Origin: an uncultured Oscillibacter sp.
GTDB lineage: Bacteria > Bacillota > Clostridia > Oscillospirales > Oscillospiraceae
Length of the DNA stretch: 64,000 nucleotides
Direction of reading: 5' to 3'
Assembly: GCA_910576865.1 (NCBI GenBank)
Contig: CAJTKE010000007.1
Location: forward strand, 1 to 64,000
In this document: positions 31,246 through 38,111 of the stretch, in pieces
How the letters are laid out: every line of letters begins with the position of its first letter
How positions within the stretch are numbered: position 1 is the stretch's first letter
The notes under the pieces: model-generated
What the model was told of the DNA's origin: nothing
Databases searched by the model: none
Seen by the model: the letters and a program-made list of their open reading frames with translations, nothing else
Made by a program: the position numbers and the translations under genes

Positions 31246-32169
31246 ATGGCTTTTACCGCGACTGATGTGAAGAACCTGCGCGAGATGACCGGCGTGGGCA
31301 TGATGGACTGCAAGAAGGCCCTGTCCGCCACCGACGGCGACATGGACAAGGCCGTGGAGTGGCTCCGGGAGAAGGGCATGGCCGCCTCCGTGAAGAAGGC
31401 CGGCCGCGTGGCCGCCGAGGGCATGGCCTACGCCGCCGTCATTGACGGCGTGGGCGTGGTGGTCGAGGTCAACGCCGAGACCGACTTCGTGGGCAAGAAC
31501 GAGAAATTCGTGGACTTCGTCAAGGGTGTGGCCGAGACCGTGGCCAGGGAGAACCCCGCCGACCTGGACGCCCTGATGGCCTGCAAGTACCAGGGCACCG
31601 ACCTCACCGTCACCCAGCAGCAGCAGGAGATGGTCCTGGTCATCGGCGAGAACATCAAGGTCCGCCGCTTCGCCCGCTTCGCCGAGGGCGTGTCCGTGCC
31701 CTACGTCCACGCCGGCGGCAAGATCGGCGTGCTGGTGAACCTGGAGACCTCCCTGGACGCCGGGCAGGTCACGGAGCTGGGCAAGAACATCGCCATGCAG
31801 ATCGCCGCCCTGAACCCCCGCTTCTGGGACAAGTCCCAGGTGACGGAGGAGATCCTGGACGAGGAGAAGAAGGTCATGCTGGCCCAGATGGAGAACGACC
31901 CCAAGATGGCCAACAAGCCCGCCCAGGTCCGGGAGAAGATCGTCATGGGCAAGCTGAACAAGTTCTACGCCGAGAACTGCCTGCTCCAGCAGGACAGTGT
32001 CCGGGCCGACGTCTTCGAGGGCAGCGTGGAGGCCTATATCGCCCACGCGGCCAAGGAGCTGGGCGGAACCATCACCTTCAAGGACGCCATCCGCTTTGAA
32101 AAGGGCGAGGGCATCGAGAAAAAGCAGGAGAACTTCGCCGACGAGATCGCCTCTCTGGTGAAGGGATAA
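31246..32169 (+). CDS. tsf: Translation elongation factor Ts
   Basis: Nucleotide exchange factor that releases GDP from EF-Tu. 307 residues: the N-terminal UBA-like module FTATDVKNLREMTGVGMMDCKKAL contacts EF-Tu, and the contact motif NAETDFVGKNEKFVDFVK, typically TDFVAkN, lies near residue 78. Core and dimerisation subdomains follow (PYVHAGGKIGVLVNLE), with the C-terminal module GGTITFKDAIRFEKGEG. It has the full length found in Firmicutes. ATG at 31246 follows TTGGAGGAAA. Terminator at 32191-32224. Confidence 0.98.
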   Translation: MAFTATDVKNLREMTGVGMMDCKKALSATDGDMDKAVEWLREKGMAASVKKAGRVAAEGMAYAAVIDGVGVVVEVNAETDFVGKNEKFVDFVKGVAETVARENPADLDALMACKYQGTDLTVTQQQQEMVLVIGENIKVRRFARFAEGVSVPYVHAGGKIGVLVNLETSLDAGQVTELGKNIAMQIAALNPRFWDKSQVTEEILDEEKKVMLAQMENDPKMANKPAQVREKIVMGKLNKFYAENCLLQQDSVRADVFEGSVEAYIAHAAKELGGTITFKDAIRFEKGEGIEKKQENFADEIASLVKG

Positions 32170-32190
32170 CTCCCGGATATTGAACGCATG

Positions 32191-32224
32191 AAAAGGACCT
32201 CCGCCGGTTGGCGGAGGTCCCTTT
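32191..32224 (+). terminator. Terminator of rpsB-tsf
   Basis: 14-bp stem AAAGGACCTCCGCC and complement around a short loop, followed by CCCTTTT. Confidence 0.85.
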
Positions 32225-32265
32225 TCGTGTCCTCTGAAACTGCCGGGGTCCCGGGGGGTGGGACC

Positions 32266-32282
32266 GTAGGGGCGGCCCCTAC
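32266..32282. repeat. Short REP-like palindrome
   Basis: GTAGGGGC-GGCCCCTAC, a loopless or deleted form of the REP, five bases before the SLH gene stop. Confidence 0.65.
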
Positions 32283-32286
32283 CCTC

Positions 32287-34266
32287 TTATTTCACGTAGG
32301 CCCGATACAGGAACGTCACAATCTGCCCCCGGGTGCAGGGGTCGCCGGGGCCGAAGGTGGTGGCGGTCTTGCCTGTGGTCACGCCCTTTTCCACAGCCCA
32401 GTCCACGGCGTCCGGCAGATCGGGCCAGTACCACTGGCCCCGCTCCGGTTCCTGCACGTCCTCAAAGCTGGCCTTGGCGGTGGACTCGGGGCGGCCGAAG
32501 GCCGTCCAGATAAAGTAGACCGCGGCTACCCGGCTGCATGTATCGTGGGGGTCGAAGGTGCCGGAGTACTCCATATCCAGCTCCGCCGCCCACTGGACGG
32601 CCTTATAATAGTACGCGCCGGGGTCGGTCACGTCCACGTACTGGGTCTCCGTCAGCTTGGGCTCCGGGGACCCGGCGGCCCGCCAGAGGAAGGTGACGAT
32701 CTGGGCCCGGGTGCAGGGGTCGCCGGGGCCGAAGGTGGTGGCGGTTTTGCCGTTGGTGATGCCCTGTTTCACTGCCCAAACGATGCTGTCCAGGAAGGGG
32801 GAGTTTGCGGGCACGTCATGGAAATCCGTGACGACGGTGGCCGCGGGATTCTGCGCGGGCTTGGAGGGTTCCGTGGCCTCAGGGAGGGCCTGGCCGTCTT
32901 TCACCGCCGTGCCCTTTTTCACCCAGCCGGCGTAGAGGGTCATGTCGGCGGTGACGGGGTTGGTCTCCTTCCAGGGGTAGAGCTTGCCGTCGTCCCCCAG
33001 GAGGCACCAGGCGTAGAACTCATGGCTGGTGTAGGGAGAGGTCAGCTTCTTCCCGTCGGGCAGGTCCACGGTCTGGCCCCGGGAGAGCTTCTGGTCCTCG
33101 GGGATCTCCTTTTCGGGGGGATTCTTGTAGTTCAGGTTGAATTTCACGGTGAAGGGCCCGTTGGGGTTGGAGCTGCCCACGGGAATGGACACCTGGGCGG
33201 CGTTGAAGATGTCGGCGCTGGAGGCGTCCAGGACCGTATCGTCGTCCTTGTCCACCAGCTGGACAAAAAGCTGGGGGGCCAGGTCAAGCCTCAGCGTGCC
33301 CGACATGGCGGCGCCCTCCAGGGTCAGGACCAGCCCCGTTGTGGGATAAACCCCCTCGGGGTAGAGGGCGGCGGGATAGGCGCTGTCCTTTACCGGGATG
33401 TCGTACTGGTATTTGACACTGGTGAGCCTGAGCCCCACGGCGCCGAATTTGCCGCTGATATAAGATTTCACAGCCGTCTCCGCGTCGGAGGGCTTGCCGT
33501 CCCCGTAAAGGGCCCGCTCCAGGGGGCGCCAGTCCAGGGCCGCGTCGTCGGTGGCGCAGGAGAGAAGGATCTCCACCTTTTCCGCCCCCGCCTCGATTTT
33601 GTCGGGGGTGACCTTCAGGCTGGGGGTGGTTTTGGAGGTCCGGACCTTGGTCCACTTGGCCACGGCGGTCTCCCCGCCGCTGAACACGCCGCCAACCTGG
33701 ACCTGCGTACCGCCCACGAACCAGCCGTCAAAGGTGTAGCCGGACCGGGTGGGAACGGGAAGTTCCTTGTCCAGGGTGGGGGCGGTGTGGCCGTCAAGGC
33801 TCAGCTCCACGTACTCTACAGAGCAGGTCCCTCCGTTGGGGTCCAGGTAGAGCTTGGGGGTGTTGGGGGACGGGTCCCATTTGGCCACCACGGTGGCCCC
33901 GGCGGTCATGTACGCATCGACAAGCTGGGTGAAGGTCCCGTCGGTGTACCAGCCGTCGAAATGATAGCCCTCTCTGGTGGGGTCCTCGGGGAATTGCACC
34001 TTGTGCTTCATACCCTCCGCCGGGCCGTCGGTGGTCATCGTGCTTTTTTGTTCGCTTCCATCGCTGAATTTACCTCCATTCGCCATGAAGGTGATGGAGA
34101 AGGGGCCCTGCCCGTGATCCTCCCCTTCCTCATCTTCGCCCAGGCCGATGGGATAGCCCGACACGTTCCAGCTGACGGAGGCTCCCGCGGCCAGGGCCGT
34201 CACGGGCAGCAGCCCCAGGCACAGGACCAGGGCCAGCAGCAATGCCGCGATGCGTTTACGCTTCAT
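32287..34266 (-). CDS. Secreted surface protein with InlB-type repeats and SLH domains
   Basis: 659 residues with signal peptide RKRIAALLLALVLCLGLLPV. Two Listeria-Bacteroides (InlB_B2) repeats follow, with the hallmark FDGWYTDGTFTQLV and FDGWFVGGTQ, then a beta-rich middle (about 195-385), a third diverged repeat (FYAWCLLGDDGKLYP), and three SLH modules (FHDVPANSPFLDSIVWAVKQ, YVDVTDPGAYYYKAVQWAAE, SFEDVQEPERGQWYWPDLPD), ending CTRGQIVTFLYRAYVK. It should be wall-anchored by SLH and display adhesin-like repeats. ATG at 34264-34266 has GAGGAGAGATG. Promoter at 34318-34347. The same CTRGQIVTFL ending is shared with the SLH genes at 21.7-24.5 kb. Confidence 0.9.
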   Translation of the reverse strand: MKRKRIAALLLALVLCLGLLPVTALAAGASVSWNVSGYPIGLGEDEEGEDHGQGPFSITFMANGGKFSDGSEQKSTMTTDGPAEGMKHKVQFPEDPTREGYHFDGWYTDGTFTQLVDAYMTAGATVVAKWDPSPNTPKLYLDPNGGTCSVEYVELSLDGHTAPTLDKELPVPTRSGYTFDGWFVGGTQVQVGGVFSGGETAVAKWTKVRTSKTTPSLKVTPDKIEAGAEKVEILLSCATDDAALDWRPLERALYGDGKPSDAETAVKSYISGKFGAVGLRLTSVKYQYDIPVKDSAYPAALYPEGVYPTTGLVLTLEGAAMSGTLRLDLAPQLFVQLVDKDDDTVLDASSADIFNAAQVSIPVGSSNPNGPFTVKFNLNYKNPPEKEIPEDQKLSRGQTVDLPDGKKLTSPYTSHEFYAWCLLGDDGKLYPWKETNPVTADMTLYAGWVKKGTAVKDGQALPEATEPSKPAQNPAATVVTDFHDVPANSPFLDSIVWAVKQGITNGKTATTFGPGDPCTRAQIVTFLWRAAGSPEPKLTETQYVDVTDPGAYYYKAVQWAAELDMEYSGTFDPHDTCSRVAAVYFIWTAFGRPESTAKASFEDVQEPERGQWYWPDLPDAVDWAVEKGVTTGKTATTFGPGDPCTRGQIVTFLYRAYVK

Positions 34267-34317
34267 GATTCATCTCTCCTCTATGCGGTCTCGCCCCGAA
34301 GGGGCGGTCTGACCTCC

Positions 34318-34347
34318 ATTATATCCCACCCGGCGGCGGAAGCGCAA
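34318..34347 (-). promoter_or_regulatory. Promoter of the InlB/SLH surface gene
   Basis: TTGCGC (34342-34347) and TATAAT (34318-34323) on the minus strand, 18 bases apart. Confidence 0.7.
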
Positions 34348-34379
34348 GGGCTTTTGCCCCAATCCCGGGCGAAACGGGC

Positions 34380-34705
34380 AAAAAACATCCCCCCATCCGC
34401 TCCATCGGCGAATGGGGGGCTTACCCATTGATCGGATTGTCCATTGGTCTCGATACCTCGTGCTTTCTTGATGTTGCCGTTCGTGGGAAAATTCACTGGG
34501 GGTTTGGGTGATCCGGGGGTTTCCAATCCATGAAACAGTTTCTTGCGTCGACCTGCTGGTCCCGCGGGCTCATTCTAATGAGGGGTGTTTCGTTTTTGGG
34601 AAGTGCCTGAGATCACGCTGTCGCTGGGTTCGCCGGGGTTTCGAACGGCGCTGGAAAACGTGGGTTTCCGCGTGTGACTAGTACACTGGACTCACCTCTT
34701 TCTGT
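34380..34705 (-). ncRNA. Probable structured non-coding RNA, about 0.33 kb, family not recognised
   Basis: A strong minus-strand promoter (34712-34740) is followed by 300-odd bases without a supportable reading frame and then by an intrinsic terminator: stem CCCCCCAT/ATGGGGGG (about 34389-34420) and a T run at 34380-34385. Several short stems and repeated GAAACCCC-type motifs are visible. I find no tmRNA, RNase P, SRP, 6S or T-box signature. The raiA RNA is one family to test. Confidence 0.7.
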
Positions 34706-34711
34706 AGCTAA

Positions 34712-34740
34712 AATATACAATAATTTCAGGCGGCTGTCAA
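34712..34740 (-). promoter_or_regulatory. Promoter of the probable ncRNA
   Basis: TTGACA (34735-34740) and TATATT (34712-34717), 17 bases apart. Confidence 0.8.
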
Positions 34741-34833
34741 GACCTTTTGTGAAGTTTTACGTTTTTTACAAAGACGAACCGATTACCTCCGGCGAAAAGC
34801 ACAAAGGAGGCGGGCCGGGGCCGGGATTTTTCC

Positions 34834-34862
34834 TTGTGCTTTCCGGCTTTTTCTGGTATGAT
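34834..34862 (+). promoter_or_regulatory. Promoter of miaB
   Basis: TTGTGC (34834-34839) and TATGAT (34857-34862, after TGG), 17 bases apart. The ncRNA promoter points away on the other strand. Confidence 0.75.
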
Positions 34863-34909
34863 AGCGCTGTTGAATTCGGAACATCATCCGCAGGCATGGA
34901 GGAAGCGTT

Positions 34910-36322
34910 TTGAAGCGAGAGGAAGTCATCGTCCCCCGGGAGGAGATCGCCCGTCAGGGGGAGTTTCAGGAGAGAATCAAGGCCATGTTCGCCGCCCGGG
35001 GGGCCCACCCCCTGGCCAGGGTGGAGACCTTCGGCTGCCAGCAGAACGTGGCGGACGGGCAGCGCATCATGGGCATGCTGGAGGAAATGGGCTTCGCCTT
35101 CACGGAGGACCCCGGGGAGGCGGACCTGGTGCTGCTGAACACCTGCGCCGTCCGGGAACACGCGGAGCAGCGGGTGTTCGGCAATCTGGGCATTCTCACC
35201 CACTCCAAGAGGGAGAACCCGGAGCAGGTGATCATCCTCTGCGGCTGCATGGCCCAGGAGGCGCGGGTGGCCAAACGGGTGAAGGAGTCCTACCGCCACG
35301 TGGACCTGGTCTTCGGGCCCCAGGCCCTGTGGCGCTTCCCGGAGCTCCTCTGGCAGGTCTATGAGACCCGGAAGCGGGTCTTCTCCACCGCCGAGGAGCA
35401 CGGGTCCATCGCCGAGGGCCTGCCCGTGGTCCGGGAGCGGGGGGTGAAGGCCTGGGTGTCCGTCATGTACGGGTGCAACAACTTCTGTTCCTACTGCATC
35501 GTGCCCTACGTCCGGGGCCGGGAGCGGAGCCGGGAGCCCGCCGCCGTGCTGGCGGAGGTCCGGGAGCTGGTGGAGGCGGGATACAGGGACATCACCCTCC
35601 TGGGCCAGAACGTGAACTCCTACGGCAACGACCTGGACACGGGCTATCACTTCCCGGACCTGCTGGAGGACATCGACCGGATCCCGGGGGACTACTGGAT
35701 CCGCTTCATGTCCAGCCACCCCAAGGACGCCACCCCCCGGCTCTTCGACGTGATGGCCAAGTGCGCCCACGTGGCCAAACAGCTCCACCTCCCCTTCCAG
35801 TCCGGGAACAACCGGGTGCTGGAGGAGATGAACCGGCGCTACACCCGGGAGAAGTACCTGGAGCTGATTCAGCACGCCCGGGACCGCATGCCGGGGCTGG
35901 TGGTGACCAGCGACGTCATCATCGGCTTCCCCGGGGAGACGGAGGCGGAGGCCATGGACACCGTGTCCCTGGTGGAGGAGGTGGGTTTCGACGCCCTCTT
36001 CACCTTCATCTACTCCCCCCGGCCCGGCACCAGGGCGGCGGAGCTGCCGGACCCGGCCCCCCGGGAGGAGAAACAGAAGTGGTTCGACAGGCTGCTGGAG
36101 GTCCAGAACCGGCATTCGGCGGAGGTCCACGCCGGGTACGTGGGGAAGACGGTCCGGGTGCTGGTGGACGGCGAGAGCGGGGACGGGGACTTCCCCCTCT
36201 CCTCCCGGACGGAGGGAAACCGTCTGGTGCGGCTGAAGGGGGACAAGGCCCTCATCGGGCGCTTTTTGGACGTGAGGGTCACCGGCAGCAACACCTGGGC
36301 GCTGTACGGGGAGCCGGTTTAA
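34910..36322 (+). CDS. miaB: tRNA-2-methylthio-N6-dimethylallyladenosine synthase
   Basis: Radical-SAM methylthiotransferase that adds ms2 to i6A37 of tRNAs reading U-starting codons. The i6A is made by MiaA, encoded at 45057. The 470-residue protein has the N-terminal UPF0004 domain with cluster cysteines (FGCQQNVADGQ near 43, NTCAVREHAEQR near 77, CGCMAQE near 112), the radical-SAM motif CNNFCSYC near 189 and a C-terminal TRAM domain (about 400-465, VGKTVRVLVDGES). The start is TTG at 34910, with GGAGGAAGC ahead. Its end overlaps the small minus-strand gene at 36319 by four bases. Confidence 0.95.
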   Translation: MKREEVIVPREEIARQGEFQERIKAMFAARGAHPLARVETFGCQQNVADGQRIMGMLEEMGFAFTEDPGEADLVLLNTCAVREHAEQRVFGNLGILTHSKRENPEQVIILCGCMAQEARVAKRVKESYRHVDLVFGPQALWRFPELLWQVYETRKRVFSTAEEHGSIAEGLPVVRERGVKAWVSVMYGCNNFCSYCIVPYVRGRERSREPAAVLAEVRELVEAGYRDITLLGQNVNSYGNDLDTGYHFPDLLEDIDRIPGDYWIRFMSSHPKDATPRLFDVMAKCAHVAKQLHLPFQSGNNRVLEEMNRRYTREKYLELIQHARDRMPGLVVTSDVIIGFPGETEAEAMDTVSLVEEVGFDALFTFIYSPRPGTRAAELPDPAPREEKQKWFDRLLEVQNRHSAEVHAGYVGKTVRVLVDGESGDGDFPLSSRTEGNRLVRLKGDKALIGRFLDVRVTGSNTWALYGEPV

Positions 36323-36573
36323 CGGGCCATCCACTTGCCAAGAGAGACGGCCTTTTGAAACAGAAGCCGGTCCTCCAGAAACCGGAGGCCGCACCAGGCG
36401 GCGCGGTAGTCCTCCACCAGGTGGAGCTGTTCCGGGGTCAGGGCGGTCTTCAGGGCGGCCCAGGCCGTGTTTTGTTCGTCGCTCCGGCGGCTGTATTCGA
36501 TGAGGTCCAGCTGCGCGTCGGCCTCCAGGCGGTCGGAGACGTATTGATACAGGCAGTCGAGATATTCGTCCAT
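36319..36573 (-). CDS. Small helical protein divergent from XRE regulator (DUF6809-like)
   Basis: 84 residues, predicted all-helical: DEYLDCLYQYVSDRLEADAQ, TAWAALKTALTPEQLHLVED and a C-terminal FLEDRLLFQKAVSLGKWM. The order of short N-terminal helix, LTPEQxxLxExY middle and F-x-x-G end resembles small DUF6809-type proteins and the one at 28101; the name is tentative. It is divergent from the XRE gene at 36664, repeating the arrangement at 27773-28349. Its stop overlaps the end of miaB on the other strand. No function can be assigned. Confidence 0.65.
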   Translation of the reverse strand: MDEYLDCLYQYVSDRLEADAQLDLIEYSRRSDEQNTAWAALKTALTPEQLHLVEDYRAAWCGLRFLEDRLLFQKAVSLGKWMAR

Positions 36574-36663
36574 TTATTTCCCCCGATTCTCAAAATGTGC
36601 ACAACTGGGATATTGTTATTATAACTCCTTCGTTTGTGCCTGTCAATAGGAAAGAGGCTGAAT

Positions 36664-36882
36664 ATGACGTTTTCGGAAAAATTGATCGAGCTTCGGAAGA
36701 GCGCCGGTTTGACACAGCAGGAGACGGCGAAGGGGGCCGGACTGAGCCTTCGGGGCTACCAGAATTATGAGCACGGCCTGCGGGAGCCGAAAATGACGGT
36801 CCTCATCGCCCTGGCGGATTTCTACGACATCTCCCTGGACGAGCTGGTCTGCCGGAAGTGGCCCAAGGAGCCGGAGGCGTGA
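36664..36882 (+). CDS. XRE-family HTH regulator
   Basis: 72 residues, a single Cro/C1-type helix-turn-helix: FSEKLIELRKSAGLTQQETA, GLSLRGYQNYEHGLREPKMT and YDISLDELVCRKWP. ATG at 36664 follows AAAGAGG. It probably controls itself and the divergent small gene at 36319, 90 bases away. A terminator sits immediately downstream, then the Hol_Tox-type module. No sensor domain is present, so it responds, if at all, through a partner. Confidence 0.88.
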   Translation: MTFSEKLIELRKSAGLTQQETAKGAGLSLRGYQNYEHGLREPKMTVLIALADFYDISLDELVCRKWPKEPEA

Positions 36883-36884
36883 AA

Positions 36885-36914
36885 AAGACCCCGCGCTCCG
36901 GCGCGGGGTCTTCC
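36885..36914 (+). terminator. Terminator after the XRE gene
   Basis: 12-bp stem AAGACCCCGCGC and complement with a TCCG loop, ending TCTTCC. Confidence 0.75.
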
Positions 36915-36936
36915 AGGCAGTTATTGACAAATGTGG

Positions 36937-36942
36937 TACAAT
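36937..36942 (+). promoter_or_regulatory. Extended -10 promoter of the Hol_Tox-type peptide
   Basis: TGG-TACAAT at 36934-36942. No good -35 lies 17 bases upstream, although a TTGACA is present seven bases before. Confidence 0.5.
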
Positions 36943-36999
36943 GGAATACGGCAGGAGAGGCGGGGTCAATCCTCTTCCAGGTGGAAAGAGGTGAGGCCC

Positions 37000-37077
37000 A
37001 TGAGCGCGCTGGAAGTCATCGCACTACTTACGCTCGTGATTGCGGCGATCCAGTTGGGTCACAACCTGAAGAGATAA
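37000..37077 (+). CDS. 25-residue putative holin-like type I toxin (TxpA/Hol_Tox type)
   Basis: The peptide MSALEVIALLTLVIAAIQLG ends HNLKR: one transmembrane helix with a short basic tail. It resembles the putative holin-like toxins of Firmicutes, which start MSxxEVxxLLxxFxxxLIALL. AGAGGTGAGG lies before ATG at 37000. A consensus promoter on the other strand (37183-37211) would produce an RNA complementary to its 3' region, as RatA does for TxpA. The downstream DNA (GGCGGTCA, GGTCAACAC read from the minus strand) resembles the antisense RNA of the module at 2515-2715, which links the three modules. Toxicity is inferred. Confidence 0.75.
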   Translation: MSALEVIALLTLVIAAIQLGHNLKR

Positions 37078-37089
37078 GCCGCCCCCCGA

Positions 37090-37176
37090 AACCTTAAGGA
37101 AAGCGGCATATTCTCAAGCTATAAACTTGTAAGAGTGTTGACCGCCAACCGGAGGCCACCGGCTGACCGCCCTCCT
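37090..37176 (-). ncRNA. Putative antisense RNA of the Hol_Tox-type module
   Basis: Predicted RNA starting about 37176 and running toward the peptide gene. It contains GGCGGTCAGCC...GGTTGGCGGTCAACAC, similar to antisense RNA 2 (GGCGGTCAGCCC...GGACGGTCAACAC). The 3' end is approximate and may extend into the peptide coding region. Confidence 0.6.
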
Positions 37177-37182
37177 GCCCAT

Positions 37183-37211
37183 ATTATAGCAAACCCCGCC
37201 CCCGCTGTCAA
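37183..37211 (-). promoter_or_regulatory. Promoter of the antisense RNA
   Basis: TTGACA (37206-37211) and TATAAT (37183-37188) with 17 bases between, both perfect. Confidence 0.85.
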
Positions 37212-37245
37212 GGGGCGGCACGAATGCGAATCAGGAGGCCCTCCC

Positions 37246-38073
37246 ATGAAAATCGTCACCCTGCTGGAAAACACCGCCCATCGTCCCGGCCTCTCCGCCG
37301 CCCGGGGGCTCTCCCTCTACGCGGAGACCAGGCGGCGCAAGGTCCTCTTCGACATGGGGCCCGACGGGACCTTCCTGGAAAACGCCCGGGCCATGGGAAT
37401 CGACCTTTCCGCCGTGGACACCGCCGTGCTGTCCCACGGCCACTCGGACCACGGCGGGGGCCTGGCGGCGTTTTGCGCCGTCAATCAAAGGGCGGGGTTT
37501 TTCCTCCGCCGGGAGGCCCTGGGGGCCTATTTCGCCGTCCTGCCGGGGCAGGAGCCGGGCTACATCGGCCTCCCGCCGGAGGCGGCGAAGGCGGCGGACC
37601 GCTTCCGCTTCACCGGGGAGTTGGAGGACCTGGGGGACGGGCTGACCCTGTTCTCCGATGTGGAGGACGACAGGACCCTCCGGGCCGTGGCCCCCAAGCT
37701 CCAAGAGCGGACGGAAGGGGGCTTCCGCCCCGATCTCTTCGCCCACGAGCAGCACCTGCTCCTTGAGGAGGACGGCAAGGCCGCTTTGCTGGCGGGCTGC
37801 GGGCACCTGGGCATCGTCAACACCCTCCGGGCGGCGAAAAAGCGCCTGGGGCGGATGCCCGACGTGGTTTTCGGCGGCTTCCACCTCTTCGAGCTGGACC
37901 CGGCCGCCCCGGCGTCCGGGGACCTGATCGCCGCCACGGCGGAGGCCATGGCGGAGGGAAACACGATTTACTACACCGGCCACTGCACCGGGGACTGGGC
38001 CTGCGGGGAGCTCAAAAAGGCCCTGGGGGACCGCCTCCGGCCCATGGACTGCGGCGCGTCGGCGGAGCTGTGA
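37246..38073 (+). CDS. Metallo-beta-lactamase-fold protein (COG1237-like)
   Basis: 275 residues. Starts KIVTLLENTAHRPGLSAARG, the pattern of the COG1237 group, which is annotated after a methanopterin-pathway step but whose bacterial substrates are unknown. The metal motif is SHGHSDHGGGLAAF near residue 63; HEQHLLL and AGCGHLGIVNTL near 183 carry the later ligands and VFGGFHLF near 207 the next, with a final CTGDWACGELK. ATG at 37246 has AGGAGGCC. The longer open frame crosses the antisense promoter and is not coding. It lies 38 bases upstream of mutS but with no sign of joint function. Confidence 0.88.
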   Translation: MKIVTLLENTAHRPGLSAARGLSLYAETRRRKVLFDMGPDGTFLENARAMGIDLSAVDTAVLSHGHSDHGGGLAAFCAVNQRAGFFLRREALGAYFAVLPGQEPGYIGLPPEAAKAADRFRFTGELEDLGDGLTLFSDVEDDRTLRAVAPKLQERTEGGFRPDLFAHEQHLLLEEDGKAALLAGCGHLGIVNTLRAAKKRLGRMPDVVFGGFHLFELDPAAPASGDLIAATAEAMAEGNTIYYTGHCTGDWACGELKKALGDRLRPMDCGASAEL

Positions 38074-38111
38074 GCGGAGCGTATGGCTGACAGAGAGAAG
38101 AGAGGGAACCT

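Noticed and set aside
34281-34526. 81-codon minus-strand open frame near the ncRNA
   Set aside because: No ribosome site, no conservation clue, and it runs through the predicted terminator stem.
34674-34913. 79-codon plus-strand open frame before miaB
   Set aside because: Crosses the divergent ncRNA promoter and the miaB promoter, and overlaps the miaB start; composition not protein-like.
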